Assembly (NCBI RefSeq): GCF_000829435.1
Contig: NZ_JXRP01000019.1
Location: 1-64,000 of the forward strand
Length of the DNA stretch: 64,000 nucleotides
Source: Jeotgalibacillus soli
GTDB lineage: Bacteria > Bacillota > Bacilli > Bacillales > Jeotgalibacillaceae
Direction of reading: 5' to 3'
A program made the position numbers and the translations under genes. The notes beneath the pieces were generated by a model. It was not told the origin of the DNA and made no database searches. It saw only the letters and a list, made by a program, of their open reading frames with translations. Shown here piece after piece: positions 8,800 to 16,812 of this stretch (position 1 is the first letter of the stretch; every line of letters starts with the position of its first letter).

Positions 8800-8832
8800 C
8801 ATTTCATACAAAAAATAGTTCAAAAAACTATT
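8800..8832 (+). terminator. Inverted repeat after the amidohydrolase gene
   Basis: AAAATAGTT and AACTATTTT around 8812-8835 form an AT-rich stem just after the stop codon. A short T-rich tract follows at 8842-8852. Confidence 0.45.
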
Positions 8833-8950
8833 TTCAAATCATATTTTTTTTTGTATGATTACTTAGCAACTGTGTAGAACAAACTAGCTATAGTTTTAAT
8901 ACTATGATGCCATGGGACTGCTGTGACGGTCTTTAATGGAGGGAAGGCAA

Positions 8951-8983
8951 ATGGTGCGCCACCAGTTTCTTGACTGGTTCTAG
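8951..8983 (+). CDS. Leader peptide MVRHQFLDWF
   Basis: Ten codons, ATG to TAG, with a strong ribosome site (GGAGGG, 7-base spacing). The peptide is short and aromatic-rich at its end. Its final codons and stop overlap segment A of the competing RNA helices. It is probably a sensor of ribosome stalling and not a functional protein. Confidence 0.6.
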   Translation: MVRHQFLDWF

Positions 8984-9035
8984 TGGGTTCGATTCCCACC
9001 CCGAAATTTTTTATGAACGCTATGAAAAATTTCGA

Positions 9036-9071
9036 GGGTAGTATCGAATCCTACTAGGATACTGCCCTTTT
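9036..9071 (+). terminator. Attenuator terminator before the GNAT gene
   Basis: A 10-bp stem GGGTAGTATC/GATACTGCCC with one G-U pair, followed by TTTT. It sits only 3 bases before the downstream ribosome site, so it could act by transcription termination or by masking translation initiation. The T tract is short. Confidence 0.6.
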
Positions 9072-9085
9072 ATGGAGGGAAAACC

Positions 9086-9640
9086 ATGATCAAGAAACGA
9101 GAAATTACTGAAAGCCATATTCTTTTCGACTTAATGACGCACCCAGATGTCTTTCCTTTTGTTCGTCAAAAAGCATATTCTGCCGAAGAGCTCATATTTG
9201 TAACAAGACAAACCCTGGAAGCGGAAGAACGCGGTGAATTGATCTCTCGGACCATTACCGATGAGTGGGGAAATCCGATCGGTACCATCAACTTATTTGA
9301 CATTAAGGATGGAGCTGGATTTTTAGGCACCTGGATCGGAAAACCGTATCACGGTAAAGGCTATAATCAATTAGCTAAAGAGGCATTTTTCCAGGAGCTT
9401 TTTTATGAACTAGAGATTGAAACCATTTATATGCGGATCCGGAAGGAAAACATCCGCTCTCAAAAAGCAGCTGAAAAGCTTCCATATGTAGTAAACGCAA
9501 ACGAAACGAAAAAACACATATATGATCAGCTAAACAAAACTGGAGATATATATAATTTATTTGAAATTTCAAAAGATCTTTACACGCTTTATCTCAAACG
9601 TCATCATGCTGAAGACATTCATGAAGCGCTTGAAGCTTAA
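9086..9640 (+). CDS. GNAT-family N-acetyltransferase (RimJ/RimL-like)
   Basis: 184 residues from an ATG with ribosome site GGAGGGA. The acetyl-CoA-binding segment WIGKPYHGKGYNQLAKEA (about residues 91-108) matches GNAT motif A, and the later RKENIRSQKAAEKL segment is typical of RimJ/RimL-like enzymes. Members acetylate N-terminal amines of proteins, polyamines, or antibiotics; the substrate cannot be told from sequence. The leader-peptide attenuator directly upstream argues for induction by something that slows ribosomes, which would favour a resistance or ribosome-related role. The extended C-terminus (about 50 residues after the GNAT core) is unassigned. Followed by a strong bidirectional terminator. 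Confidence 0.85.
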   Translation: MIKKREITESHILFDLMTHPDVFPFVRQKAYSAEELIFVTRQTLEAEERGELISRTITDEWGNPIGTINLFDIKDGAGFLGTWIGKPYHGKGYNQLAKEAFFQELFYELEIETIYMRIRKENIRSQKAAEKLPYVVNANETKKHIYDQLNKTGDIYNLFEISKDLYTLYLKRHHAEDIHEALEA

Positions 9641-9644
9641 TATT

Positions 9645-9687
9645 AAAATAAAAATCCTCATAGATGCACTATGAGGATTTTTATTTT
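9645..9687. terminator. Bidirectional terminator between GNAT and murG genes
   Basis: A long perfect stem (9645-9663 with 9669-9687) with A/T tracts on both sides lies between the two convergent genes. Confidence 0.85.
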
Positions 9688-9701
9688 ATACGATTCACTC
9701 T

Positions 9702-10775
9702 TTATTTTACTAAAGCAAGCTTCGAAACTTCCTGAGCCATTTGTTCAATAGTATATGATACCGGAGCATTCTCCATTTTTTCAACCATATCCCACTGTTG
9801 ATCACGCAGCTGCCTTATTGTTGTAATCAAACATTCTGCCGTTAACTCTTTTTCTTCAAGCTTCAGTGCAAATCCTTGCTGAACAAAAGATCGAGCATTT
9901 AAGATTTGGTCTCCCCTGCTTGATTCAAGCGGTAATGGAATCAAAAGCATTGGTTTTTTCAAGGCTAGGAATTCAAAGATCGAATTTGAACCAGCTCTTG
10001 AAATGACTAAATCCGTCATGGCAAGAAGATGTGGAAGCTCATCTGTGACAAACTCAAATTGAACATAACCAACTTTATTTGAGTCGACTAGGTTCCCTCT
10101 ACCGCATAAGTGCACAACTGAAAATTGCTCTAAAAGCTGATCCAAGGAATCCCGAACAACTTCATTGATTTTATGAGCGCCTAGGCTCCCTCCCATAATT
10201 AAAAGAACCGGCTTACTTGCATTCAATCCAGTAATTTTCTCCCCTTTTTCACGGCTTCCTTGAAAGAGTTCTTTTCGGATGATGGCACCCGCACATGTAG
10301 AACGGTCTTCCGGTACATGCTGAAGCGTTTCAGGAAAAGTTGTAAATATTTTAGTCGCAAAAGGCACGGCCAATTTATTCGCAAGTCCCGGTGTGACATC
10401 TGATTCGTGGATGACAACAGGTACTTTTGCAAATTTTGCTGCGATGACAACTGGGACGGAAACAAAGCCACCCTTTGAAAAGATAATATCAGGTCTTTCT
10501 TTTTGAATAACTCGGTATGCCTGCAACACACCTGCTACAACCCGAAAAGGATCTGTTACATTTTTAAAGGAAAAATACCGTCTAAGCTTCCCACTAGAAA
10601 TTCCATGGTATGGTATTTTGGAAAAGGCTGTATTAATCATTTCTTTTTCTATCCCAGTTTTTGAACCGATATAACTGATTTTCCATCCTAATTGTTTAAA
10701 TTGAGGAATAAGTGCCACGTTAACTGATACATGACCGGCTGATCCTCCACCTGTAAATAATATACGCTTGTTCAT
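9702..10775 (-). CDS. murG: MurG-type UDP-GlcNAc transferase, stand-alone paralogue
   Basis: 357 residues, the usual MurG length. MurG adds GlcNAc from UDP-GlcNAc to lipid I on the inner membrane face, making lipid II. The N-terminal glycine loop reads TGGGSAGHVSVNVAL where classic MurG has GGTGGH; GGGSAGH is seen in the second MurG type of some Bacillus and Clostridium. Other family elements: FSKGGFVSVPVVIAA, HESDVTPGLANK, MGGSLGAHKINE, and SRAGSNSIFEFLAL with the donor-binding region. It lies outside any division/cell-wall cluster, so it is probably an extra copy next to a canonical murG elsewhere. Transcribed alone; ends at a terminator shared with the GNAT gene. Confidence 0.85.
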   Translation of the reverse strand: MNKRILFTGGGSAGHVSVNVALIPQFKQLGWKISYIGSKTGIEKEMINTAFSKIPYHGISSGKLRRYFSFKNVTDPFRVVAGVLQAYRVIQKERPDIIFSKGGFVSVPVVIAAKFAKVPVVIHESDVTPGLANKLAVPFATKIFTTFPETLQHVPEDRSTCAGAIIRKELFQGSREKGEKITGLNASKPVLLIMGGSLGAHKINEVVRDSLDQLLEQFSVVHLCGRGNLVDSNKVGYVQFEFVTDELPHLLAMTDLVISRAGSNSIFEFLALKKPMLLIPLPLESSRGDQILNARSFVQQGFALKLEEKELTAECLITTIRQLRDQQWDMVEKMENAPVSYTIEQMAQEVSKLALVK

Positions 10776-11435
10776 TTGTTTACTCCAATCGTCAAGAGAT
10801 TACTTGACTTTTCCCATTAATAATCTCATATCATTCTTGGTTATATATACGTTAAATATAATGCAACTTTTAGTGAAATTATGACTAAGTTAGCACTGCA
10901 TTATATTACCCTATTTTACTTACGTGGTCAAAAAAAGGTCAGATGTAAATTTACCTAAAATGAAATGAGATGTCGTACTGATCAGATATATGCAAATTAA
11001 TGGTTTTTATTCAGTCGTTACCATCTAAGCCTATTATTATCTGTTACACCTGACATCTCAGATACTCCCTACATAGAATCAAAAAAGTTATAATCCTTGA
11101 AATTTAATTGGATAATTCCCAAATTTGTAGAATAAAACTAATCAAAAGCCTTCACCCATGAATTGGAATCGAAAATATTTTCAACATCCAGCAAATCATT
11201 TTTCTTGTTAATTTTCTACAATGCTCAAGTATAAGGGCTTTGCCTATTATATTTGCAAATAAGACGGTTCTTCTATTTTGCCATATTTGTATTCTATTTT
11301 CACCATTTATCCTCGTTAATACAATAGCCTCGATTCCTAGAGAGAAACGAGACTTACACGTAGATAAACTAGCATTTAAATTATACCTTCTTATGCGACT
11401 TTTTAGGTTCGATCAACCTGAAAACCTCTCTTCCC
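10776..11435. other. Gene-free stretch
   Basis: About 660 AT-rich bases upstream of murG. A plus-strand frame at 11240-11458 has no ribosome site and seems to be noise. Nothing else was recognised. Confidence 0.45.
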
Positions 11436-12163
11436 TTACCGATAAAAAATTTCTGTAGCAAACAATCCGCATGCTGTTATCAGTAATGATAAATACAATC
11501 CTGCCATAAGAGCGGTAACAGCAAACATCCCAATCATCATACTGTAAAGCAACGTCATTCTTTTACGCCAGATGGCATGATGAACGATTGGTTTTTTCAC
11601 AGCTAAAACCGTAAAGAATGATCTGGATAACAAATGAAACCGAAAACCATCCGATAAAACGTTGACTGGGGGATCCCGTAGTATGGTCCTGAATCATCCT
11701 AAATCCAATACTCCTTAGCAACAAATGCCACAGGATCAATAATTAAATCCATCGTTACAGCCAATAGGGCAGTTCCTTTTCAATATAGAATCGCTTTGAC
11801 AAGTGAGAATGGGCTCTGAAAGCCATGAACGGAAGATTCCCATGGCTGTATAGATGACCATTACCCACGCAAACCCAATCTTAAGCGGAACGCCAAAATC
11901 TTTTTCATAGTAGTACGCCCCAAATATTCATCCATATTTTACTCCTAAAGATTCGGTCCACATGGTGAATGCCATAATAGCGATAGAAAATATGAGGCCC
12001 GGCCATTTACCTAACATATTCACGGCATATATGATCGCGAGTGTACCTGCTAAGTACAAAATACTGCGTTTGCCCATTCTAAAAAAGGTGGTAAAATGTC
12101 GAACCCAATTAAAATTACGCCTACAGCATACCAAAGCAAGAACAATCTTCAGACCCATTCCAT
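11436..12163 (-). pseudogene. Broken carotenoid-biosynthesis membrane protein gene (CruF/DUF422-like)
   Basis: Ribosome site GGAGG precedes ATG at 12163. Reading across frames gives pieces in the order of the family: RLFLLWYAVGVILIGFDILP then PPFLEWANAVF; after a shift LAGTLAIIYAVNMLGKWPG; then FGAYYYEKDFGVPLKIGFAW and IYTAMGIFRS; then TMDLIIDPVAFVAKEYWI; then PYYGIPQSTFYRMVFGF; and finally a 65-residue hydrophobic tail (11436-11633). These phrases (FDILPP-LEWAN, GVPL-I-FAW, DL--DPVA, YYG-P-S) are characteristic of CruF-type carotenoid proteins. An early TGA, several other stops and frame shifts make it non-functional. No other carotenoid gene is nearby. Confidence 0.75.
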
Positions 12164-12311
12164 TCCTTATTCCTCCAATAACAAAATAAACAAAGCACCC
12201 AATGCATTTACTGTAAAAATCTATGATATAATTCTATTGTTTTCATCAAAATATTATGGTGTTTTATCCAAAGTCTATAGGCATTACCACCATCAGAGAG
12301 CAGGCTAACAT

Positions 12312-13676
12312 ATGTATCAAACAAATTCCCTACAAGAAAAAGCAAAACAATTTACGTACATTTTAATTCCTATTTTAATTACACAGCTCGGACTTTTTTC
12401 AATGAATTTCTTTGACACAATAATGTCTGGTCAATATTCTACCGCTGACCTTGCCGGTGTGGCCATCGGTTCATCCCTGTGGGCTCCTGTTTTTACCGGA
12501 CTTACTGGTATTCTCTTATCGATTACTCCCATCGTAGCGCAGCTGATTGGAGCAAAAAAGAATAAAGAGGTTCCATTTACAGTTATACAAGGCGTATACG
12601 TAGCAATTATAATGGCACTTATCATCGTGTGCGTAGGTTTTTTTATCCTTGATCCGATATTAAATGCCATGAATATAGAAGACGAAGTAAGAAGAATAGC
12701 CAGGAATTATTTAATTGCGCTGTCGCTGGGAATCGTTCCGTTATTTGTGTACAATGTACTGCGTTCATTTATTGATGCACTTGGATTTACTCGCGTGTCC
12801 ATGTTAATTACGTTATTGTCATTGCCAATAAATGTTGCGTTTAATTATGTTTTGATCTTCGGCAAACTTGGGCTGCCCGCGCTTGGCGGAGTCGGTGCAG
12901 GAGTCGCATCAGCTATAACGTATTGGTTGATTGCTTTGATTTCAATTTATATTGTTCATACAAAAAAACCATTTAAAGACTATAATCTTTTCAATCGTTT
13001 ATACGGAATCGCCTTATCGAAATGGAAAGAAATTCTAATCATAGGGATCCCGATTGGCTTCTCTATTTTCTTTGAAACAAGTATTTTCTCAGCAGTAACA
13101 ATCTTTATGAGTACCTTTTCAACTGAAATCGTAGCCGCTCACCAGGCAGCGATAAACTTTTCCTCATTTCTTTATATGATTCCTCTCAGCATATCTATGG
13201 CATTAACCATAGTGGTTGGATTTGAAGTGGGAGGAAAACGAATGAAAGATGCTATGCAATACAGCTGGATGGGTATAAGTGCAGCTGTCATCGTTTCGGT
13301 GCTACTCGGGATTGCGCTCTTATTTTTACGTGAACAAGTGGCATCAATCTATGCAAATGACCCGGTTGTCATTGATTTAGCCGTTCAATTTTTATTCTTC
13401 GCCGTACTCTTTACACTGTCAGATGCAATACAAGCACCCGTTCAAGGAGCTCTACGCGGATATAAAGACGTGAATATTACCTTCCTTATGACCTTAATAT
13501 CCTACTGGGTTATTGGTCTCCCTTCAGGATGGGTGCTGTCAAATTACACAGCACTTGAATATTTCGGTTATTGGGTTGGTTTAATTGCCGGATTAACAGC
13601 AGGTGCTGCTACTTTATCAGTTCGATTAATTCTACTACAGAAAAAACAGCTTAAAATTAAAACAGTACAAAGATAA
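12312..13676 (+). CDS. MATE-family multidrug efflux transporter
   Basis: 454 residues with about 12 hydrophobic segments in two related halves, the usual MATE size. These export cationic drugs or other compounds using Na+ or H+ gradients. Family landmarks: the N-terminal PILITQLGLFSMNFFDTIMSG segment, GAKKNKEV in the first cytoplasmic loop, GVGAGVASAITYW, and the second half AHQAAINFSSFLYMIPLSIS, QAPVQGALRGYKD. It is close to the B. subtilis YojI/YoeA type. The ribosome site is weak (GCAGG). It is transcribed alone and ends at a terminator shared with the convergent SDR gene. Substrate unknown. Confidence 0.85.
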   Translation: MYQTNSLQEKAKQFTYILIPILITQLGLFSMNFFDTIMSGQYSTADLAGVAIGSSLWAPVFTGLTGILLSITPIVAQLIGAKKNKEVPFTVIQGVYVAIIMALIIVCVGFFILDPILNAMNIEDEVRRIARNYLIALSLGIVPLFVYNVLRSFIDALGFTRVSMLITLLSLPINVAFNYVLIFGKLGLPALGGVGAGVASAITYWLIALISIYIVHTKKPFKDYNLFNRLYGIALSKWKEILIIGIPIGFSIFFETSIFSAVTIFMSTFSTEIVAAHQAAINFSSFLYMIPLSISMALTIVVGFEVGGKRMKDAMQYSWMGISAAVIVSVLLGIALLFLREQVASIYANDPVVIDLAVQFLFFAVLFTLSDAIQAPVQGALRGYKDVNITFLMTLISYWVIGLPSGWVLSNYTALEYFGYWVGLIAGLTAGAATLSVRLILLQKKQLKIKTVQR

Positions 13677-13727
13677 ATAAAGATCTCCTTCTATTTCTCT
13701 ATCGTTGAGAATGAAGGAGATCTTTTT
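13677..13727. terminator. Terminator between the MATE and SDR genes
   Basis: AAAGATCTCCTTC pairs with GAAGGAGATCTTT around 13678-13724, with TTTTTAATTT on the plus side. Serves two convergent genes. Confidence 0.8.
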
Positions 13728-14508
13728 AATTTAATCGTCTATATACTTTTCCAAGTACATCCATCCCACCGGTAACAGGGACAACAGCACCTGTTATAAA
13801 ATCAGATGAATCATCACATAAGAACGCAATTGCTCTTGCAATATCCTCTCCCGTACCTGGACGTCCTATTGGATTATTGCGATCGGAATCATGCTTGGCA
13901 TCAATGATCGACTTTTCTTTCCAGTCACCATCAATATCTCCTGGACATACCATATTAACCGTGATTCCATTAGGAGCCTCCTCCAAGGCAAGCGTTTTGG
14001 TTAAAGAAGCTAAACCGCTCTTTGCTGCGGCAAACGCTGATCGATAAATCCATCCTGGTGCCGTATCAACCCGGTCATAGCCATACGTAATGATCCGGCC
14101 CCATTCCTTTTTTCTCATCATTGGCAAGATCAACTTACTTATATAAAATACCGAATTTAAATTTCCATTTATCATATAATTCCATTCTTCAATCGAATAA
14201 TCAGACATACGTTTTCGTTCCTTAATATAGGGCCCGGCATTGTGAATAAGAACATCGATCGAGTCAACATCGTATGAAATTAATTTATCAATCATCTTTG
14301 TGCAATCATGAGCGTTTGATATATCTCCTTGAACTGCGGTCACTTTTTCTTTTGTTATTAACTGGAGTTCTTTTACAAGCTCATGTGCAGCTTGTTCATC
14401 CGAACGGTAATTTAATACGATTTGAAAGCCTTTTGCTGCAAATTCTTTTGCAACCATTCGTCCAATCCCTTTCACTCCGCCCGTGATTAAAACTGTCTTT
14501 TTTGGCAC
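13726..14508 (-). CDS. Short-chain dehydrogenase/reductase lacking the catalytic Tyr
   Basis: 260 residues. The start is taken as the GTG at 14508 because GGAGAGG lies 6 bases before it; the ATG at 14523 overlaps that ribosome site. The Rossmann fold is clear: TGGVKGIG cofactor loop and the NAG motif (LIHNAGPY). The usual YxxxK active site reads FAAAK (in RSAFAAAKSGL), so the catalytic Tyr is Phe, and the expected Ser region (ITYGYDRVD) also lacks a clear Ser. The NMVCPGDI segment and the C-terminal GAVVPVTGG are normal. It may bind NAD(P) without classical reductase chemistry or use another residue such as the nearby Tyr. Transcribed alone. Confidence 0.8.
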   Translation of the reverse strand: MPKKTVLITGGVKGIGRMVAKEFAAKGFQIVLNYRSDEQAAHELVKELQLITKEKVTAVQGDISNAHDCTKMIDKLISYDVDSIDVLIHNAGPYIKERKRMSDYSIEEWNYMINGNLNSVFYISKLILPMMRKKEWGRIITYGYDRVDTAPGWIYRSAFAAAKSGLASLTKTLALEEAPNGITVNMVCPGDIDGDWKEKSIIDAKHDSDRNNPIGRPGTGEDIARAIAFLCDDSSDFITGAVVPVTGGMDVLGKVYRRLN

Positions 14509-14775
14509 ACATATCCTCTCCATTAATACATGATACTTTTAGTATGAAGGAAATGACCCAAAATGCAACTTTCGATATCGAGTGAAGAGAAGTTTTTGTG
14601 TTCATTCATGGTTTATTCTAATCAAATAGCCTCTGATTTATTTTACTGAGTCATTCAAGTCATCTTTTTCTTCATCCCATTATTTTAAATAAGTAAAGAT
14701 CTTTAGATATTACAAGCAAAAACCTATTGCATAAATCGAGTATTAACTAAATAATGGATATATAGGAGGTGTTTT

Positions 14776-15402
14776 ATGTCATGGTTAATAGTGGCACTGA
14801 TTGGATACGGAATCGGCTGCCTTCATGGATCTCATCTTGTTGGTTCTTTTAAAAGGATAAATTTAAAAGAAACAGGGGTAAAAAATGCAGGAGCTTCAAA
14901 CGCTACGATAGTTCTAGGATGGAAATATGGCTTAATCGTAGCATTTATTGATGTATTTAAAGGAACGATTTCATTGATCATTGTTCATTTATTAGTTGGA
15001 TCTACTGTATCGATATCAATTTTGCTCGCATTGTTATATGTTAATGCTCTTTTCGTTATCATCGGACATAATTTTCCTATGCAAATGCGTTTTAGGGGAG
15101 GAAAAGGAACTGCTTCACTTGCTGGTGTCACGCTGGCAATCGATTGGCGCATCGCACTCATTTCAATTGGACTTTTATTTGTTATAACTTATTTCTCGGA
15201 TTATTTAATTATCGGTGTTTCCGTAATGTATGCATCCTTTACAGCAACTACAATTCTATTTGATATGGGCTGGATTCCAGTTGTGATAACCATCATATTA
15301 TGGTCTATTAGTTCATGGAAGCATATCGAAAATTTCCAGCGTTTAAGGAATGGAAATGAAACAACTTTATCGAGTCTTTTACACAAGAAAAAAGCAGTAT
15401 AG
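14776..15402 (+). CDS. PlsY-like glycerol-3-phosphate acyltransferase paralogue
   Basis: 208 residues with five or so membrane helices and ribosome site TAGGAGGTG. PlsY transfers an acyl group from acyl-phosphate to glycerol 3-phosphate, the first step of phospholipid synthesis. All three loop motifs are recognisable: LHGSHLVGS followed by GVKNAGASNATIVLG (motif 1, degenerate relative to GSGNxGATN), GHNFPMQMRFRGGKG (motif 2), and WKHIENFQRLRNGNE (motif 3). Motif 1 differs enough that this is probably a second, divergent PlsY and not the housekeeping one. Transcribed alone; terminator follows. Confidence 0.8.
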   Translation: MSWLIVALIGYGIGCLHGSHLVGSFKRINLKETGVKNAGASNATIVLGWKYGLIVAFIDVFKGTISLIIVHLLVGSTVSISILLALLYVNALFVIIGHNFPMQMRFRGGKGTASLAGVTLAIDWRIALISIGLLFVITYFSDYLIIGVSVMYASFTATTILFDMGWIPVVITIILWSISSWKHIENFQRLRNGNETTLSSLLHKKKAV

Positions 15403-15405
15403 CAA

Positions 15406-15437
15406 AAGAGCTGACCTGTATAAATTGGTCAGCTCTT
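15406..15437. terminator. Terminator between plsY-like and ykwD-like genes
   Basis: AAGAGCTGACC (15406-15416) pairs with GGTCAGCTCTT (15427-15437), lying between convergent genes. Confidence 0.8.
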
Positions 15438-15442
15438 AATTC

Positions 15443-16225
15443 TTATTTACCGATAAACATTTGAGTCCAGTAGTTTCCTGATTCAACATGTCCTACGCCA
15501 ATATGCGTGAACGTTGAACTTAAAATATTTTTACGATGGCCTTCACTATTCATCCAAGCTTTTACAACTTCTTCAGGCGAACGTTGACCCATTGCAATGT
15601 TTTCCCCAGCACTCTTGTAGCTGATACCATATGATTTCATCATATCAAATGGTGATCCGTACGTAGGGCTAGTGTGAGAAAAATATTTTTTTTCTTTCAT
15701 ATCCAGTGATTTATCTTTTGCTACCTTGCTTAATGCCACATCAAGCTTTAATGGTGCTAAACCAGCTTTAGTGCGTTCAGCGTTTGTTAATTCTACAACC
15801 TTTTGTTCGAAAGCTGATACTGCTTTAGAATCAGCCGTTTGATTCGCTGTTGGTGCATTTGCTTTTTGTGATTGCTGTGGTGCTTTCGCCTCAGCAGCCG
15901 GTGCTGCTGGCTGTTTTACCTGAGCAGCTGGTTGTTGTTGCGTTTTTGGTGCCGCTTGTTGCTCTGCAGACGCTGCCGTTTTATCTCCATTTTGTTTCTC
16001 AAACTGTTTAATTAAAGCGTTTATATCATTCTCATTCCAATTCATGTTTCCATTGGTAAAACAATTTTGTTGTTGAACCTTCATTTTAGAAGCCAACTCT
16101 ATTTGAACATTATTTTGTTTTACGTTTGCTAGATTATTATTTCCTGAAGCTGCTTGAGTTGATGCAGGAGCTAACATAAGCGATACCGCTAATGCTCCAG
16201 AAATAACGATTGTTGATACTTTCAT
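15443..16225 (-). CDS. ykwD: Secreted CAP-domain (SCP/PR1) protein, YkwD-like
   Basis: 260 residues. Signal peptide at 1-25 (hydrophobic core, cleavage after TQA). Residues about 30-135 are a low-complexity linker rich in Ala, Gln, Pro and Lys. The C-terminal ~125 residues form a CAP domain: VVELTNAERTKAGL, FSHTSPTYGSPFDMM, AGENIAMGQ, WMNSEGHRKNIL and HIGVGHVESG, all as in B. subtilis YkwD, whose length is almost the same. Conserved His and Glu of the CAP pocket are present. The molecular role of bacterial CAP proteins is uncertain. Ribosome site AAGGAGG. Transcribed alone between two terminators. Confidence 0.9.
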   Translation of the reverse strand: MKVSTIVISGALAVSLMLAPASTQAASGNNNLANVKQNNVQIELASKMKVQQQNCFTNGNMNWNENDINALIKQFEKQNGDKTAASAEQQAAPKTQQQPAAQVKQPAAPAAEAKAPQQSQKANAPTANQTADSKAVSAFEQKVVELTNAERTKAGLAPLKLDVALSKVAKDKSLDMKEKKYFSHTSPTYGSPFDMMKSYGISYKSAGENIAMGQRSPEEVVKAWMNSEGHRKNILSSTFTHIGVGHVESGNYWTQMFIGK

Positions 16226-16361
16226 TTTTTCTTCCTCCTTTTTTGTGTCGCTTTCGACACTCTCATCCTATCATCTGATTTTTGTAATATTAGTGGATCA
16301 ATATGGGTTTTTTTATTTTTTTATAGATTGCTAATAGAAGAGGGAAAAAAGAAAACAAAAA

Positions 16362-16405
16362 AACAACGGAGACCATTGTTACCAATGGACTTTCCGTTGT
16401 TTTCC
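16362..16405 (-). terminator. Terminator of the CobW-GTPase operon
   Basis: A long hairpin built from AAAACAACGGA with TCCGTTGTTTT and CCATTG with CAATGG. On the minus strand it is followed by a long T-rich tract and lies downstream of the gene ending at 16549. The rest of the 320 bases before ykwD holds nothing else recognisable. Confidence 0.8.
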
Positions 16406-16548
16406 AAAATAGAGATTCACCTTTAGTTATTGGAAACAAATTCATCTGCACGGAAATATTGACGTAAAATAAGTATTGACGGTTTTTTAACGGGAGGAAT
16501 TTATTACTGTCATTACATGAGTGTTACAATCCTTTAGAAAAGATTGCA

Positions 16549-16812
16549 TTATAATTCAGTGTATATTTGAGTATATAGATTGATTAAGGCTATTTTTTCT
16601 TTTTCGTTTAATGGAGAATGGATAATGCGTTCAATACCTATTAAATACTTTTTATCCGGATGCATTCGTGTTCGCGGATGCGTTTGTTCATCAAGGAGCT
16701 CGATTTTAATAGCTCGATTCAATGCTTCTACATCAGATAAGCCTGAATGGCTTAAAGCTCGATCGTTCCACATTTTTTTGTATGCCGCAAGAAGATTGAG
16801 GTTTGTATTCAT
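16549..16812 (-). CDS. Small protein translationally coupled to the CobW-type GTPase
   Basis: 87 residues, soluble, mostly helical (LNLLAAYKKMWNDRAL, EKEKIALINLYTQIYTEL), with no cysteine or membrane segment. Its ATG overlaps the stop codon of the upstream GTPase gene (TAATG), so the two are co-translated. I do not recognise the family. Coupling to a metal-related GTPase suggests, but does not prove, a shared role. Confidence 0.65.
   Translation of the reverse strand: MNTNLNLLAAYKKMWNDRALSHSGLSDVEALNRAIKIELLDEQTHPRTRMHPDKKYLIGIERIIHSPLNEKEKIALINLYTQIYTEL

Larger units (their letters stand above)
8938..9080 (+). promoter_or_regulatory. Candidate leader-peptide attenuator controlling the GNAT gene
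   Basis: In order: ribosome site and 10-codon leader ORF (8951-8983); hairpin H1 inside that ORF (8961-8966 with 8973-8978); hairpin H2 GTGGG/CCCAC (8983-8987 with 8995-8999); AT-rich hairpin H3 (9002-9011 with 9025-9034); terminator hairpin H4 (9036-9045 with 9058-9067) followed by TTTT; then the GNAT ribosome site at 9074-9080. Segment A, CTAGTGGGTTCGAT (8980-8993), can instead pair over 14 bp, with one bulge and one G-U, with segment B, ATCGAATCCTACTAG (9043-9057), which destroys both H2 and H4. Segment A contains the stop codon of the leader ORF, so a ribosome there would decide which fold forms. Attenuators of this layout are known ahead of antibiotic-resistance genes in Firmicutes; the inducer here is unknown. 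Confidence 0.65.

Noticed and set aside
8935-9005. tRNA-like cloverleaf with T-arm GTGGGTTCGATTCCCAC
   Set aside because: The D-, anticodon- and T-arm pairs can be drawn, but the acceptor stem pairs at only about four of seven positions, there is no CCA, the anticodon loop is the wrong size, and the same bases are better explained by the leader ORF and attenuator.
8789-9085. T-box or metabolite riboswitch before the GNAT gene
   Set aside because: No AGGGTGGNACCGCG T-box core or recognisable aptamer; a leader ORF plus competing helices explains the structure.
11240-11458. 72-codon plus-strand frame
   Set aside because: No ribosome site; overlaps the end of the CruF-like relic on the other strand.
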